From Macrolepiota albuminosa (lineage: Eukaryota > Basidiomycota > Agaricomycetes > Agaricales > Agaricaceae): a stretch of 64,000 nt of DNA. The position numbers were made by a program, and so were the translations under genes. Below, one piece after another: positions 13,101 to 24,198 of this stretch. Every line of letters starts with the position of its first letter. Position 1 is the first letter of the stretch. The DNA is taken from NCBI GenBank assembly GCA_027475525.1, contig JAMWFC010000117.1, forward strand, positions 3,272,183-3,336,182, in the 5' to 3' direction. The notes under the pieces were generated by a model. That model was given only the letters and a program-made list of their open reading frames with translations. It was not told the DNA's origin and made no database searches.

Positions 13101-13806
13101 CCTCTCTGCACGTCCCACGAGTTCGTTCTATACTTCTATACCTCAACTTTCAGAGAAATCGACATCATTAGACTCCGTGGATGAGGACAAGCTCCCGAGT
13201 CCAAATTTCACTTCTCCGACAGGATACCCGCAGCAAAGCATAGATGCAATTTTCCCTGCAAACCCGATAAGCTCTGTGTATACCCCAAACTCGAATGGCG
13301 CTCCTGAAGTTGTAGTGCCAACCCGTAAGAATACCACATATAAGCAGCAGTCACAAAACCCAGATGCCGCGCTTTTCTCGGTTAAACCTACCAGTCCCGT
13401 ATATACACCACACGCTCCAGCGATCGCAATGCGCTCTGAAGAGACCATCACTGACTCCCCTGTGCTCCCTAGCCCCGGAAAAGAAGCAGGAAGCCCCAGC
13501 TCGTGGATGTCGAATGTCTCTGTGGATTCGTTGGCCAGCTCGATCCCATCACCCTTCTTTGACTCGTTCCCGTCCGTACCGCAAGAGTTGCCCCTTTCGC
13601 CCGCCCTTCCCGGTCGTCAGCGTAACTTTGCCAAGAAGCCGTCCCTCCCGTTGCAGACTGCCTCGTCTTTCTTTGAGGCGGCGCCTGTGTCATCATCGGC
13701 GGCGGTTGGTGCAGATATCTTGGGGGGATCGAGTTTGTTCGCGAAAAATACAACGTTAAAGTCGGCAACGTTGCCTCAGACGTCCGGAGAGCATCGTCGG
13801 TCATGA
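10145..13806 (+). CDS. Large low-complexity protein of unknown function
   Basis: Not recognised. Two exons, 10145-12857 and 12911-13806, with a 53-nt GT-AG intron, give 1,202 residues. Most of the protein is rich in Ser, Pro and Thr and is probably disordered. Possible ordered pieces are near the N-terminus (LKQRIAALEQRNA, then LREKIAKFERKGGVPVPRGS, residues about 25-85) and a charged helix likely to form a coiled coil around residues 670-720 (KEEERKKQAAAKAKVEEEKK). Short internal repeats occur: three units of TPQ-x-TGS near residue 170, and three units of the type PTSPVYTP in exon 2. No signal peptide or membrane segment. It may be a scaffold or cytoskeleton-associated protein, but that is a guess from composition only. 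Stop at 13804-13806. Confidence 0.8.
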
Positions 13807-14925
13807 AGTTTTGGAAATTCTAGAGGATTCGGAGTCTTTTCGGTTATACATTTTGACTGTACAGTTCTCTTGTGATTCACGTTGCGTTTCCATCTTACTT
13901 ACTCCCTTCAAGCATTTGCCTCTTTCTAGTGTACGTCATGATGTTAAAATGCTAATTAGCTTTCGGAATAATATTATTATCAGCTGTATTATATCGGGTT
14001 ATTTTCAGAATTTAAAATCTCGCGATCGGGAGAAGATGATCGTGTGAAGAATATGAAGAACCACGGTCTAAGTGTTCAAATTGATATCTCAAAAACAGAA
14101 TTGAACGATCCCTAGGATAAGGTCGGAAGGGCTTGTTTTGATTTTGTTGTGTGCTGCAAGAGTTTCGGTCCCCAAAGCGGCTGTTAGACGTTATCTGGCA
14201 TATATTCAGCAGACAGGACCCCGGAGAACCTTGCAGGTGACATTTGTTGTATCATGACGATGGTTTGGTGTAAAATTTTGCTAATTAGTGGTAGCTAGTA
14301 GTATAGTATTTACAATGATTTTCTGTAGTTGGAAGGCAAGTAAAGATGCTTAAAAGAATGGCACCATAGAAAAGTGTCCCGGAAAATCTGATGGCTGTGC
14401 ACTTAGTAAGCAACCCTGACCGGTTGCAGGTATTGCCGGAAGCAACTGAATCTTCACTGGACATTTTCTCACTTTATAAACACTGCTATGGACAGTTGCC
14501 GTTTCTCGAATAATGAGCATCACAGCTTTGTTTCTCAAACGCACACTTTGAAACTGGACCCACAAATATATCCATCTGATTGTTGTTGCACTTGGGTCTT
14601 TGCTACATGGCAACGACAGTCGCTAAGAGACCTTATCTCCTGAACAAGAACAACTTTCCAGACGCCTACATGTCAGAGGCGACCCATATAACGCCGAAGA
14701 TCTGGTTCTTTATTATAATTCACTCCTTCTCACATCCTGAATCACCTTCTCTGTAAAGCAGGTCGATCATGAGTTTCTTCACGAGTAAGCCGGCTTTCAC
14801 ACAAGTTCGCTCACAGTCGTTCGTACATCTTCCTACATGAACTCCGTTTACTCCGATTCATTAAAATCAAAAGGATGCTTGATTGTCACGCAACTCCAGA
14901 CTCGTTTACGTTCTGTTTTATTTGA
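13807..14925. other. Intergenic region
   Basis: About 1.1 kb with no convincing coding sequence. The last 160 bp before 14,926 probably contains the unresolved first exon of the following kinase-like gene (ATG candidates at 14,769 and 14,835). Confidence 0.5.
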
Positions 14926-17402
14926 TTGATTTGCTCCTTTCTGAATCAATATCTAACTAGGACTTTCGACGAACTACTTGCTTTTTTTGGAAGCTCACCT
15001 TCTGTGCTTACCTTAGATGAACGATATCATACTACCTCAAATAGTACTCGCAAGCCAGGGCAGTTTGACAAACACCTCCATGAACGCCTCAGGCTTAAAC
15101 GTGTTGCCAAGCTCCCTGGGCTACTTCAAGATATCTTTGACAATGCAGTGCATGCTTTGTTGACTTACGGGAAAGATTTACCGGTCAGGAACGCACTTTT
15201 CCCCTCTGCTGAAGATTTGGCAGATGCTTCCAAGAGCTATCGACGCGATATTCATCAGGAGATCAATATCCAGCTAGCTTATGGATCTGGCGTCGCAGAA
15301 TTTTGTGCAACTGTTGCCGCGACACTTGAATTTCAACTCAGTCATTGGTCACCAAATTGTCTCCAGTGGTCATCCACACGACTATCTAACGAAGCTATAC
15401 CTGGTGTTCGGCGTGATCAAGCACTTGCAGACGGTTTCCTCAACATGTCAGCCAAAGGATCCGAGAGACATCTTGTTCATCCAACTCCCCGTGAACGACT
15501 TATTCTGAACACCTTTCCTGTGATTGCAATATGGGAGTTCAAGAACTTGAATTTTGACAGTCCAGATGGACAAGTAGACCTCGAGGCTCGAGCGAAGGTC
15601 TTTCATGAAATGGTAGATGGATTCCTCGAAAGTGTTTTTCCGTGGGAAGGGTGTGAAAAGGGAGGTGACTGTGCCCTAGTTCATTGGAAGATTGGAACGA
15701 GCGCATGCCCTATGGGTAACAATGCTGTTTCTTCTTCTTGTCAATCTTACGACAATGCTCGGAAGATTGGACTACCACCACCGAAGAAACCACTTACTGG
15801 ATCCGAATTGGGAGCGAAGCATTCTGCCCGTGACATTCTTCAGCAGGTGGGTCTTCCTTTCCAATGGAAAATCAATTGAGATATCTAACATAATTAGGCA
15901 TGGACTGAGGCATTGGTCCATGACTGTACTTTTCTCGTGATCAGCGCTGGAAATGTTGAAGTTATTGGTATGAGGGATCGACTCACTCAGACACTTTATT
16001 TGTCCGACGTTTTCCTCGTCAACGATACTCGATACCCATATTTCCAGTTGCATACTGGGTTATATGTTTCTGCAATTCGAGATGCACAAGACCGCGCAGA
16101 AAGTATTTTACGGAAAGAGATCCCCGACACATGGTACTTACGGTCCGGACTGAATTCTGATAAAATTATCAACTTGTCACAACAAGAGTTTAAAGTCAAA
16201 AAGGTGAGTGCAAACATGAAAACATGTCAGTATACTAATCAGGTACAGAACGTAATATACAAGCTATTGCTGGAAGCAAGCCGCAGGCCATGGCTTGTAA
16301 TTTTGCCTGCAGAGCGCGAGCCCTCGCGTATGATTTTCACTATGAACAGGTATGAGCGCATCAAGGAGCTTCCCATTGACTTTCGCATCCTGCATGCAGG
16401 TAATGCTTTTCAGGATGTAGAAGCAGATGAACGGGTGTCTCTCTATCGGCAGGAGTTACACGACTTCTACTGGGCAACGACAGATTCGCCTTCACCTGGG
16501 AGTGAAGCTTGGTATTCGTCTCAATCATCAGCATCACAAATATCCGGTTCTTCAACCCCTTCAATAGTTGATGGGATCGTGGAAGATTCCATAGACGTCA
16601 CCGATTTTTTCGAGGTTCATGCTCAGGAATCGTTCCATGGATTACGTATTTGTCGTGCAAAAGTTGACATTCCTGGGGTCAACTATCCCAAGAATTTCAA
16701 GGACGCTGATAAGCCGTGGATCATTCTGAAGAATGCTTTCACCACGGAGGATATCTTTCTTTTGGAAAACGAATCCAAGGTCTACGATGCGTTGCATGAA
16801 GGCCACGTATTGTCAATTCCACGAAAGTTTGGTTTCTTCCTGTCAATGGATCCCTCAAATAGGGATGCGAGTTTCGCCGCTCTTTTGCTTGAGGATAAAG
16901 GGCACTCTCTGGCTTACATGAAGACTAACTCGCCAGGAACGAAATTCCGTGTCACACGGAGAGAGAAGTTCGTCTTTTGTTGTGTAGTGTTGATTGACCC
17001 TTTATGCTGAACCTATCTTCAATCAGAATCAAATTCCATTCTTTGCTGAGGAAGATACACGATGCTGGATATCTGCATGGCAAGTTAACGAAGGAATCAC
17101 TTTTATTCACCCCTGATCGATGCAACATATCTATTATTGGGTTTGAACACTCAACGAGCCTTAGGTACTTGCACACAGAATCAGGTACACCAAAACCCGC
17201 TGAACTCGACTGGCAAATACAACAAAAGATGGAAGAACATAGAAGGATGAGATTACTTTTAGGGCCATTTTCTCTTCAAAAGATGACCGTCAAAGAAAAG
17301 GATTCCCAACGCGCGGCGAGACGTCTGGCCAAAAAGAGTAAATCCATAACCCGGATTAAGTCTCAGAGCAAACAAAAGGGGGCAATCGTCCGGAAAGTTT
17401 GA
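14926..17402 (+). CDS. Fungal kinase-like protein, predicted pseudokinase
   Basis: Member of a kinase-like family common in Agaricomycetes and a paralog of the next gene: same exon plan and shared blocks (QQAWTEALVHDCTF here, AWTRAVERDSSF there). Supported exons end or begin at 15846, 15898, 16203, 16249, 16977 and 17027; the stop is at 17400-17402. The 5' end is unresolved: the frame opens at 14926 without an ATG, and a splice acceptor TAG sits just before GACTTTCGAC at about 14,961. The N-terminal half is family-specific. The kinase-like lobe follows from about 16,600, with WIILKNAF as a possible ATP-site Lys region. The catalytic loop reads HDAGYLHGKLTKESLL and the metal-binding site GFE, so both the HRD and DFG aspartates are lost. 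The C-terminus is basic. Catalysis is therefore unlikely; a regulatory role is possible but not shown. Confidence 0.8.
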
Positions 17403-17535
17403 GTCTTGCATAGTTACACTCGTGTATGTATATATGTACCGAGATGAGGATTGAATTTACTGCCGCGGGATCCGATATTTATCCGACGTTGATTCAAAAA
17501 CGCGGTCTCCTTTTGATCCTTGTCTAATCAACTTC

Positions 17536-19912
17536 ATGCGAAATTCGCCTGAAAGGCTGAATGCCGCTTTTCAATCTGCCTTGAATTTCAATCCCTACGC
17601 GCCCGACGTACGCGAGAAATCATCTTGCCCTAACTTAACGCATCCTCTTTCATTCTACGATTGCCACCTCGATAGACGACTTGCACTCAAGAATGTCAAG
17701 TCTATCCCTTCCTTTCTTTCTGATTTATCGCATGCCGTAGACATTGCCTTAGAGAAGTCTTCCAAAGATTTGCCTTCGGTCGAAAGGTCTTTTCCGGAGC
17801 CACAGCGTTTTACACGATTCATCAGCCGAAGTCCTGCCAAAGATGCCAATGACATCGGTGAAGTGTATCGCGCCTCAGTCTCGCCCTTTGCTTGTAAACT
17901 CGCATCCATGTTATTACTTCATCCTACCGCCGCCCGGTGGAGCACAGCCGTCCACATGACCGTTAGGATGGTGTCCCGACATCAGAAGTATCAAGCCATG
18001 AATGAGGATTACGTACCAGAAATACTCGACTCATATGAATCCATACCTGGTAAAGAATACACCATGGTCGACAAGGAGGCTTGGGCGGTTTTAGGTGACG
18101 ATGATCGGAGACTTCTCGAAGAGATGAGAAGAAGGTTTACGCGCATGGCAGTTTGGCAAATGTTTTTTGCCTGTTGTGAAGCCGAAGATGCATTGAAGCA
18201 TTTAGATAGGCTTTTGTCCATGGAAAGGTTTCCTGAGGTCACTCCCTTGACATTTGTTAAGCAATGGACGCCCATAGATATCCCTCTTGCGATGTCGCCA
18301 GACGCTATTAACACTGCATGGGGAACTAATCTATCATCTTGGGTCTCAGCTTTCGTACATGATCTCCATGTTGCCTCTGTGCCTCCCAGAGGTGATGCGC
18401 AATCCCTTCGAAGGAGTATTCGGCTTTTTACAAAGGCCGAACAGTCCTCGAAGAAGACAGAAAGGACAAAGCAGACAACTTCTCCTTCAAAGACTGAATT
18501 CAAATCACATTGGCCTGCTATAACAATTTGCACTAGAAAACGAGACCTGGATGCTATTGACGAAGATATGGCCACCTCTCTAATCCAACACGTGATGCTC
18601 AGTATTCGCTTCGTCGAATCCCATACTGACTATTCATGTGTCTAGGCATGGACAAGAGCTGTTGAGAGGGATTCCTCTTTCATTGTCTTTCACTGTGGGA
18701 CTTTTGAAAGAATCGGGTTTCGGCATCGATCCAGTCAAACACTTATTTTGTCCGATCTCATTGATGTTACACGCTGTAAAGACCCTGCATATGCTCATAT
18801 CCATTTAGGACTTTTTATATCCATTATTGACGATATCCGTGATCGAACTCGCCAACTTATTGCAGAAGAAGTCAAATCAAAACCTGCGAAGCGCAAGGGA
18901 GTAGCCTTGTTATCTGATAACAATAAGCGTCCGAGGACCAGACGGAGTGTTGCTCTGGAGGAAACGCGAAAGTTGGACTATAAACGAAGTTTGAAGGTGC
19001 GCACATATATTTTTTTTAGTGTTCCCTGACCGAAGAATCCCAAACAAGGCTGTATGTGATGGTCTTGCTGACCGTGATCTGGCCTTGCTCCGTATACAAC
19101 ACGGACCTTACAACTCGCCAGCACCATCCACGTTTTTACGTGTCAAAGACTCGGGTTCAGTCATACTTAAGGACAATTATGAACCCCTTGAATATTTCCG
19201 TATCACCGTTACATCAGAAATAGCACGCGGCTCGACAGGAGATGCTCATGCCGCCATGATCGATTTCCTTGGTGCAAATGGAAAGACTTTATCTTTCCCC
19301 AATATTGTCGTGAAGTTCTCCTTTGCTGCTGTCCAGAAGAAGAGGCTACGGCATGAATTCAATGTCTACTCCCACTTGATGTCTGCCAATGCTCGAGGAG
19401 TTCCACATGCGTTTGGTTTATTTGAAGATATTGAGACCGAGGCTTTAATACTTATTTTGGAGCATGCTGGATCAACTATTTGGGACTGCAGACTACCTGA
19501 CAAGAGTAAACGACTTCAATTTATGATCTCAGAGTCCGAGAAGTGAGTACCAGTTTTTTCTATAGCCTTGGAATTATAAAACAATGGTTTACCTCGCAGG
19601 TCTGCTTATCTGGATGCCCTGGAGACCATTCATGAGGCTGGTGTCCGCCACCGCGACTTGCGACTAGAAAACCTCACCATCAAAAGTAACGGAGACCCAT
19701 GCATTATAGACTTTGATCGTGCTGAAATGGAAGCTGACGAACAGTCTTTGGAACGCGAGAAAGAGAAGTTCCAGATTCTACTTGATGGACGACATGAGTA
19801 TGGCATCTCTCGTGAGACTCCAGAAAACGATCCAAGCCCTCCTGAGGAGTGGGCAAATGGAAGCGAACGCTCAAACAGTCCGGCATTTCAGATCGGTGTA
19901 TTGCGCTGTTGA
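17536..19912 (+). CDS. Fungal protein kinase-like gene, catalytic residues kept
   Basis: Exons 17536-18591, 18646-18996, 19049-19542 and 19600-19912 give 737 residues; all introns are 52-57 nt, GT-AG and in phase. The first half is a family-specific region of unknown role. The kinase lobe in exons 3-4 shows a degenerate glycine loop (IARGSTGDAH), VVKFSF with the ATP-site Lys, LILILEHAG as hinge, HEAGVRHRDLRLENL as an intact catalytic loop, and IIDFDRAE in place of DFG. Only about 70 residues follow the metal site, so the C-lobe is short compared with ordinary kinases. It lies 133 bp after its paralog in the same orientation, indicating tandem duplication. Unlike that paralog it could be active. 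The substrate is unknown. Confidence 0.85.
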
Positions 19913-21030
19913 ATATGAAATTGTGTTCCGTATCCTTCGTTAGCATAATTTTGTTCTGGTGACGATTTATATGTTCTTTTTGGTAGTATGTTCATTGGAT
20001 GTTAGGAGTGATCTTGATTTCTTATGTATTGACCAGATGCTTTCTTACAACACTGATCAAGATACCCATTCATACATGATGCATAAACTGTACTTATTTC
20101 TGTCGATCACACACTAAGCTAGTGGCTATGGAGTTAGATAGAATGCTTGGAATGAATGAGGCAGCAAAGGATTGTTGGCCAACTGTCAGGGGACCCTTCA
20201 TTTCATCCCTCCTCTCCAACTTCTCTCCAGCCACCCTCACTATGATTTTTCTTTATGCATTTTCTTAAGCTCTATCTACTAGTACAACTTTCATAACTCT
20301 AGCCACACTTATTCTTTGTCTGTATTTCATATAGTGTCTGGGTCTTTGGTACAGTTACTTTCTCTTTTGGATCATCTCTGAATTTTTATGGTCATTTCTG
20401 TTGTTCAGTGTAAAGGCAAGTACCAAAGGTGAAAAGTGTTTTTGGAGGTTTCTGCATGCCAGGGAGCCTTTTCACTCATATCCATGCCCTTCACTTTCTT
20501 GACTGGAAGCCGATCTTGGCATGACACCAGGGTCTAGCAAATGCCATGCTGAGGTCAGTATTGTCAAAGGTTGGTGCAGCAAGAGATGAAATGAGATGAG
20601 AATTTATTTTCAGCTACATTATGTAAAGTAATTCAGGTAACAACCTTGCTGGGAAGGTAATGTAAAAGTAATGATAGAGAAAGCGTTATTCACAAAGAGA
20701 AAATGTCTCTCACAACTTCTGGTATTTCCTGATGTTGTCATCTTGTTTCTATTTTGGTCTGGAATCCTTTCCTTCTTACCACAGCCCAAATACATTCTGC
20801 CAACTGAATGGATTTGGTATGCTATAGATTAGACATGCTTTGTGTCAAACATTGCAGAATGTCTGTCACTTTAAGGGTGAAGCTCAAGTAGAATTTGATG
20901 TAATATGCTGGCCAGATGACAGAGTCTCAAAAAAGAGAGCAGGCAATGTTTGAAATTCTGAGTATTGTAGATAGACTCATTTGTGGGGATAGGATATCAT
21001 TTGTTGCTGCCATGACTCATTCTGAAGCAG
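19913..21030. other. Intergenic region with a possible old LTR fragment
   Basis: No gene supported. From about 20,186 the sequence TGTCAGGGGACCCTTCATTT and the following pyrimidine-rich 250 bp resemble the start of LTR family S (5274, 46,974) but are strongly diverged. The right edge is the target site of retrotransposon A. Confidence 0.5.
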
Positions 21031-21035
21031 ATGAG
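21031..21035. repeat. Target-site duplication of element A, left
   Basis: ATGAG here and at 43,688-43,692, directly outside the two LTRs. Confidence 0.95.
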
Positions 21036-21268
21036 TGTAGCGTAGTCCGCTATGTGGCGTTGGCCACATAGCTTTACTTACTGTATATTAGTACATATTA
21101 TATTATATTTATTATAATATAATATTTATTTACATTCGTATATAATTAGTTACTCAGCTGCTTACAAAGCAGCTTATTTTGTTGTAAACTACATTGTCAA
21201 TAGACCGGTCTGGTCTGATTCAGTGTTGTGTGCACACTAAGCTCTCTCAAATTCGTAACTTCGTTACA
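21036..21268 (+). repeat. 5' LTR of element A
   Basis: 233 bp, TGTAGCG...CGTTACA, identical by eye to the copy at 43,455-43,687. Contains an A/T-rich core and the palindrome CTATGTGGCGTTGGCCACATAG. Confidence 0.97.
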
Positions 21269-21399
21269 TTTTTTTGAATCCGCCAGCTAGGATCTATTGC
21301 CTAGCATCCGACGTCAGTCGTTGAGTTCGTTGACAGAACTCTATCAGCTTCTCGAGCTTCTTGCACAGCCACACCGTGCAAATTTCAAACAGGGGATCA

Positions 21400-23280
21400 A
21401 TGAGTAATCCCATACCTGCAGCGCCCACTGACGGTGGGCGAAATGCCCACGACCTACGGGGAGACCCAGCAGACACCCAGGACGCGTCTGCGTCCAATGC
21501 GGGTCAGGTAAGACCCAAGGCTCGAGACCGAGGTCAGAGTGCCGACCTGGCCGGGAATGAGAGCGAGGCCCGGAGAGCTGAAAGCTCACAGCAGGACGGC
21601 CCGCAACGCCTCCAAGACAAGATGCCCGGGGGATTAACGCCCCCAGTTACGCAGTTGCCAGGAGGACCGCGACGGTCTAGCCGATTGGCTTCCAAAGGAC
21701 CCCCGCAGGACGGCCGACAGTTAACCGGCGCCTATGGCGCCCCAGGAGACGCTGAGTCGTCAGTACGGACTGGGAGAACCCTCCCTGCGAACCGGAGCAG
21801 TGGGACCAGGCGGTCCACAGCGGGTCCAATGCCTTCTAAAGTAGCGGAAGCCCGCTTAGAAGAGGTACCGGAGGAGGCTGCAAGGCCTGAAGGATACCGC
21901 GCGGAAGATCGATTTCCGCGCACACCAGCAGTGGAGGAAGCTCAGGAGGTTGTAGAACTTCCAGAGGAGGTGATGGAGTCGTCAAGTGACGACGACGTCG
22001 GAGCAGAGGAACAGCGGCTGAAAACCGCGTACACCGTGCGCTTGCGGGTGTTCTGGGACTTGCACCCAGAGGTGATGAAATACACCACCCAAGCGCGACT
22101 CGAGCGCTACGCGTCAGCCCATATAGTAGCACTTAGACGACAAGGGCACGAAGTGCCCAATGTATTCAGTACCGACTCGAGCGCTACGCGTCAGCCCATA
22201 TAGTAGCACTTAGGCGACAAGGGCACGAAGTGCCCAATGTATTCAGTACGAAATATACTGATTTAATGGTGAGAGTGCTCACTATGGAGCTGCAAATGTA
22301 TGTGCAGCGTAAGGCCACACGACAATCGGGGGTCTCGACCCCCTGGAGCCACACGTCCGAAGAATGCTCGGCACGACGCAATCAAGACGTCGGAATCGAG
22401 CTAGTGGAGGCACTAGCACGGGCGCAAGAAGTGCCCGAAGTAAGACCGGTGAGTACTTTTTATACTCCAGCAGGACAAGGGTGGCGTGAGGAGCCCCCGC
22501 ACATGCGTAACCATGACCGTAGGACAGATATGTCAGGTCCGGATGGGCACGATAGCACTGTGCTCAAAGTGGAAAGCGAGGCATCCGTGATGCCGCGCGT
22601 GCCCATGGCCGAAACGTTGAGCGACAGAGTCGCGTACCAACGTATGCGCAATGGCGACCTCAGGACTAAGGGACAGTCCCTTATAGACGATCAGGGCATC
22701 GTATTCGAGGGCACTAAGCCCATTGACGAGATGCGTCGTCAATTCGTCACGCAGGGTCAGGAGAATCAAGCTTCTCCAGGTCCAGGGCGGCGCAACGATC
22801 ATGATCGAGGAGACTTCCTCGATCGAGATGGCGCCACGAGACGTGATGTCCCTGGTAACGGCCGGGATGACGGCCCTAGGTCGATTCCTCGAGACGAGGG
22901 CAATTATGCCCACAGTCGAGGAGGCTCGGGACGTCCCCCGCAAGGTGGACGGGGAAAGTCACTTCCCCATGCCGCTGACTTGGCGACTAGATCCCCGGGT
23001 CAGCGGGAAGCCATCCGAATGCATCGTGAGGCCATGCACGATCGCCTGCATCGAGTAGTCGATGATGCCCTGGGCGTAACCTTACGGTTACCAGACGGAG
23101 TGAAGCTGCGTAAAGCAGACAGTAGGCACATTCGCGCCTATACAGGCGCGTCCAAGTTCAGCGACCTGGAAGATTGGGCGATGGATGTATGCACCCATCT
23201 TGCCATGTGCTTATACGGAGGTGACCGTATGGAACGAGAACAAATTTTCATTCTGCCTGAGTTCTTGGCCGGAGAGGCCA
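21400..23280 (+). pseudogene. Element A gag, N-terminal part (split by element B)
   Basis: Structural Gag protein of element A, which would form the particle that packages its RNA. ATG at 21,400 follows a 131-bp leader. The first 300 residues are hydrophilic, acidic and basic by turns and probably disordered. The frame changes at a 77-bp duplication (22,096-22,249); removing one copy makes it continuous. The frame then runs into element B at 23,281 (after LPEFLAGEA). It resumes in the same frame at 34,350 once B and the GGCCA duplication are removed. Confidence 0.88.
22096..22249. repeat. 77-bp tandem duplication 5
   Basis: Copies 22,096-22,172 and 22,173-22,249, offset 77, one mismatch. Collapsing restores the gag frame of element A. 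Confidence 0.97.
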
Positions 23281-24070
23281 TGTCAGGTTCCGCTGAATCG
23301 GGGGCTTTCCGGGAAAGCGACGCCCTTACGATGCGGACTTGATCTACGGATACTCGGGGGTCTGGAACTCCGGGGCTAGGACTCCGGGGTTCAAGACGAG
23401 GACAGGGTAATCCCGGGAAAGGGGACTAGAGTCCGGGGGTTTTGGATGAAAGTGGCTGGGAGTTAGAGGGGGTCGAGTCGTGAACCGGAGGTTCTAAGAC
23501 GAGACCAAGTTAGTAACTTAAGAGTCGCGAAGTGCGTACCAAACTTATAGCACGCGAATACCAAGGCGTGCCAGTCGAAGCGTACCAAACGAGGCGTACC
23601 AGTCAAACAAGAGGGCACGCAATAACCAATGTAATATCAAGACTGTCGAATACAACGGGGAGCTATACTATAAGTACTACGGATCGTGTCTCGGGATTCC
23701 GGGGTGTCTGGGATGAGTTCCGGGGGCCATTGAGTAGCGGCCGGGGACTGTATACCGGGATCGCGCGTGTGGGGACGCGCGATCAATTGGTGCGGAGGGA
23801 GTCGTGATGCGTGGGGCGTGATGCGTGATGGCCGTATGCGAGCCGCGTGATCTGATCGTTGATGGCGGGTGATCCCGGGGTCCGTGATGCAGGGGTCCCG
23901 GGGGGGGCTGGCTGATGGCGATCGTTGATGGCTGATGGTGGTCCTTGATGCGTGTGAGGGCGGCGTCGGTAGCGGTGGGGGCGGGGTGCGCTGTGGGATT
24001 GACGGAAGAGGTTCCCGGATGGGACTCCGGGGGTGTCCCGGGGAGGTTCCGGGGGGGAGGGGTCGTGACA
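23281..24070 (-). repeat. 3' LTR of element B
   Basis: 790 bp, TGTCAGGTTCC...GGTCGTGACA. Serves as the 3' LTR because the element reads on the minus strand. It lacks the 77-bp duplication present in the other LTR. Confidence 0.96.
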
Positions 24071-24198
24071 TCACCCCCCCCTCAGCGCCGAGACCCTCCG
24101 AGGCGCGCGTAGTCGGAGGTCCGGACCGGGCTTGAGCGTGGGAACCGGCGCCTGTCCTGCCACGTAACGAAAAAAAAATTTTACCATCAAACCCAACT

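Noticed and set aside
20186..20440. A further intact copy of LTR family S
   Set aside because: Only the first bases and general composition agree; no end or target duplication could be found, so it is noted only as a possible old fragment.
21269..21290. tRNA primer-binding site after the 5' LTR of element A
   Set aside because: The sequence after the LTR is a T run followed by GAATCCGCC, which I cannot match confidently to any tRNA 3' end.
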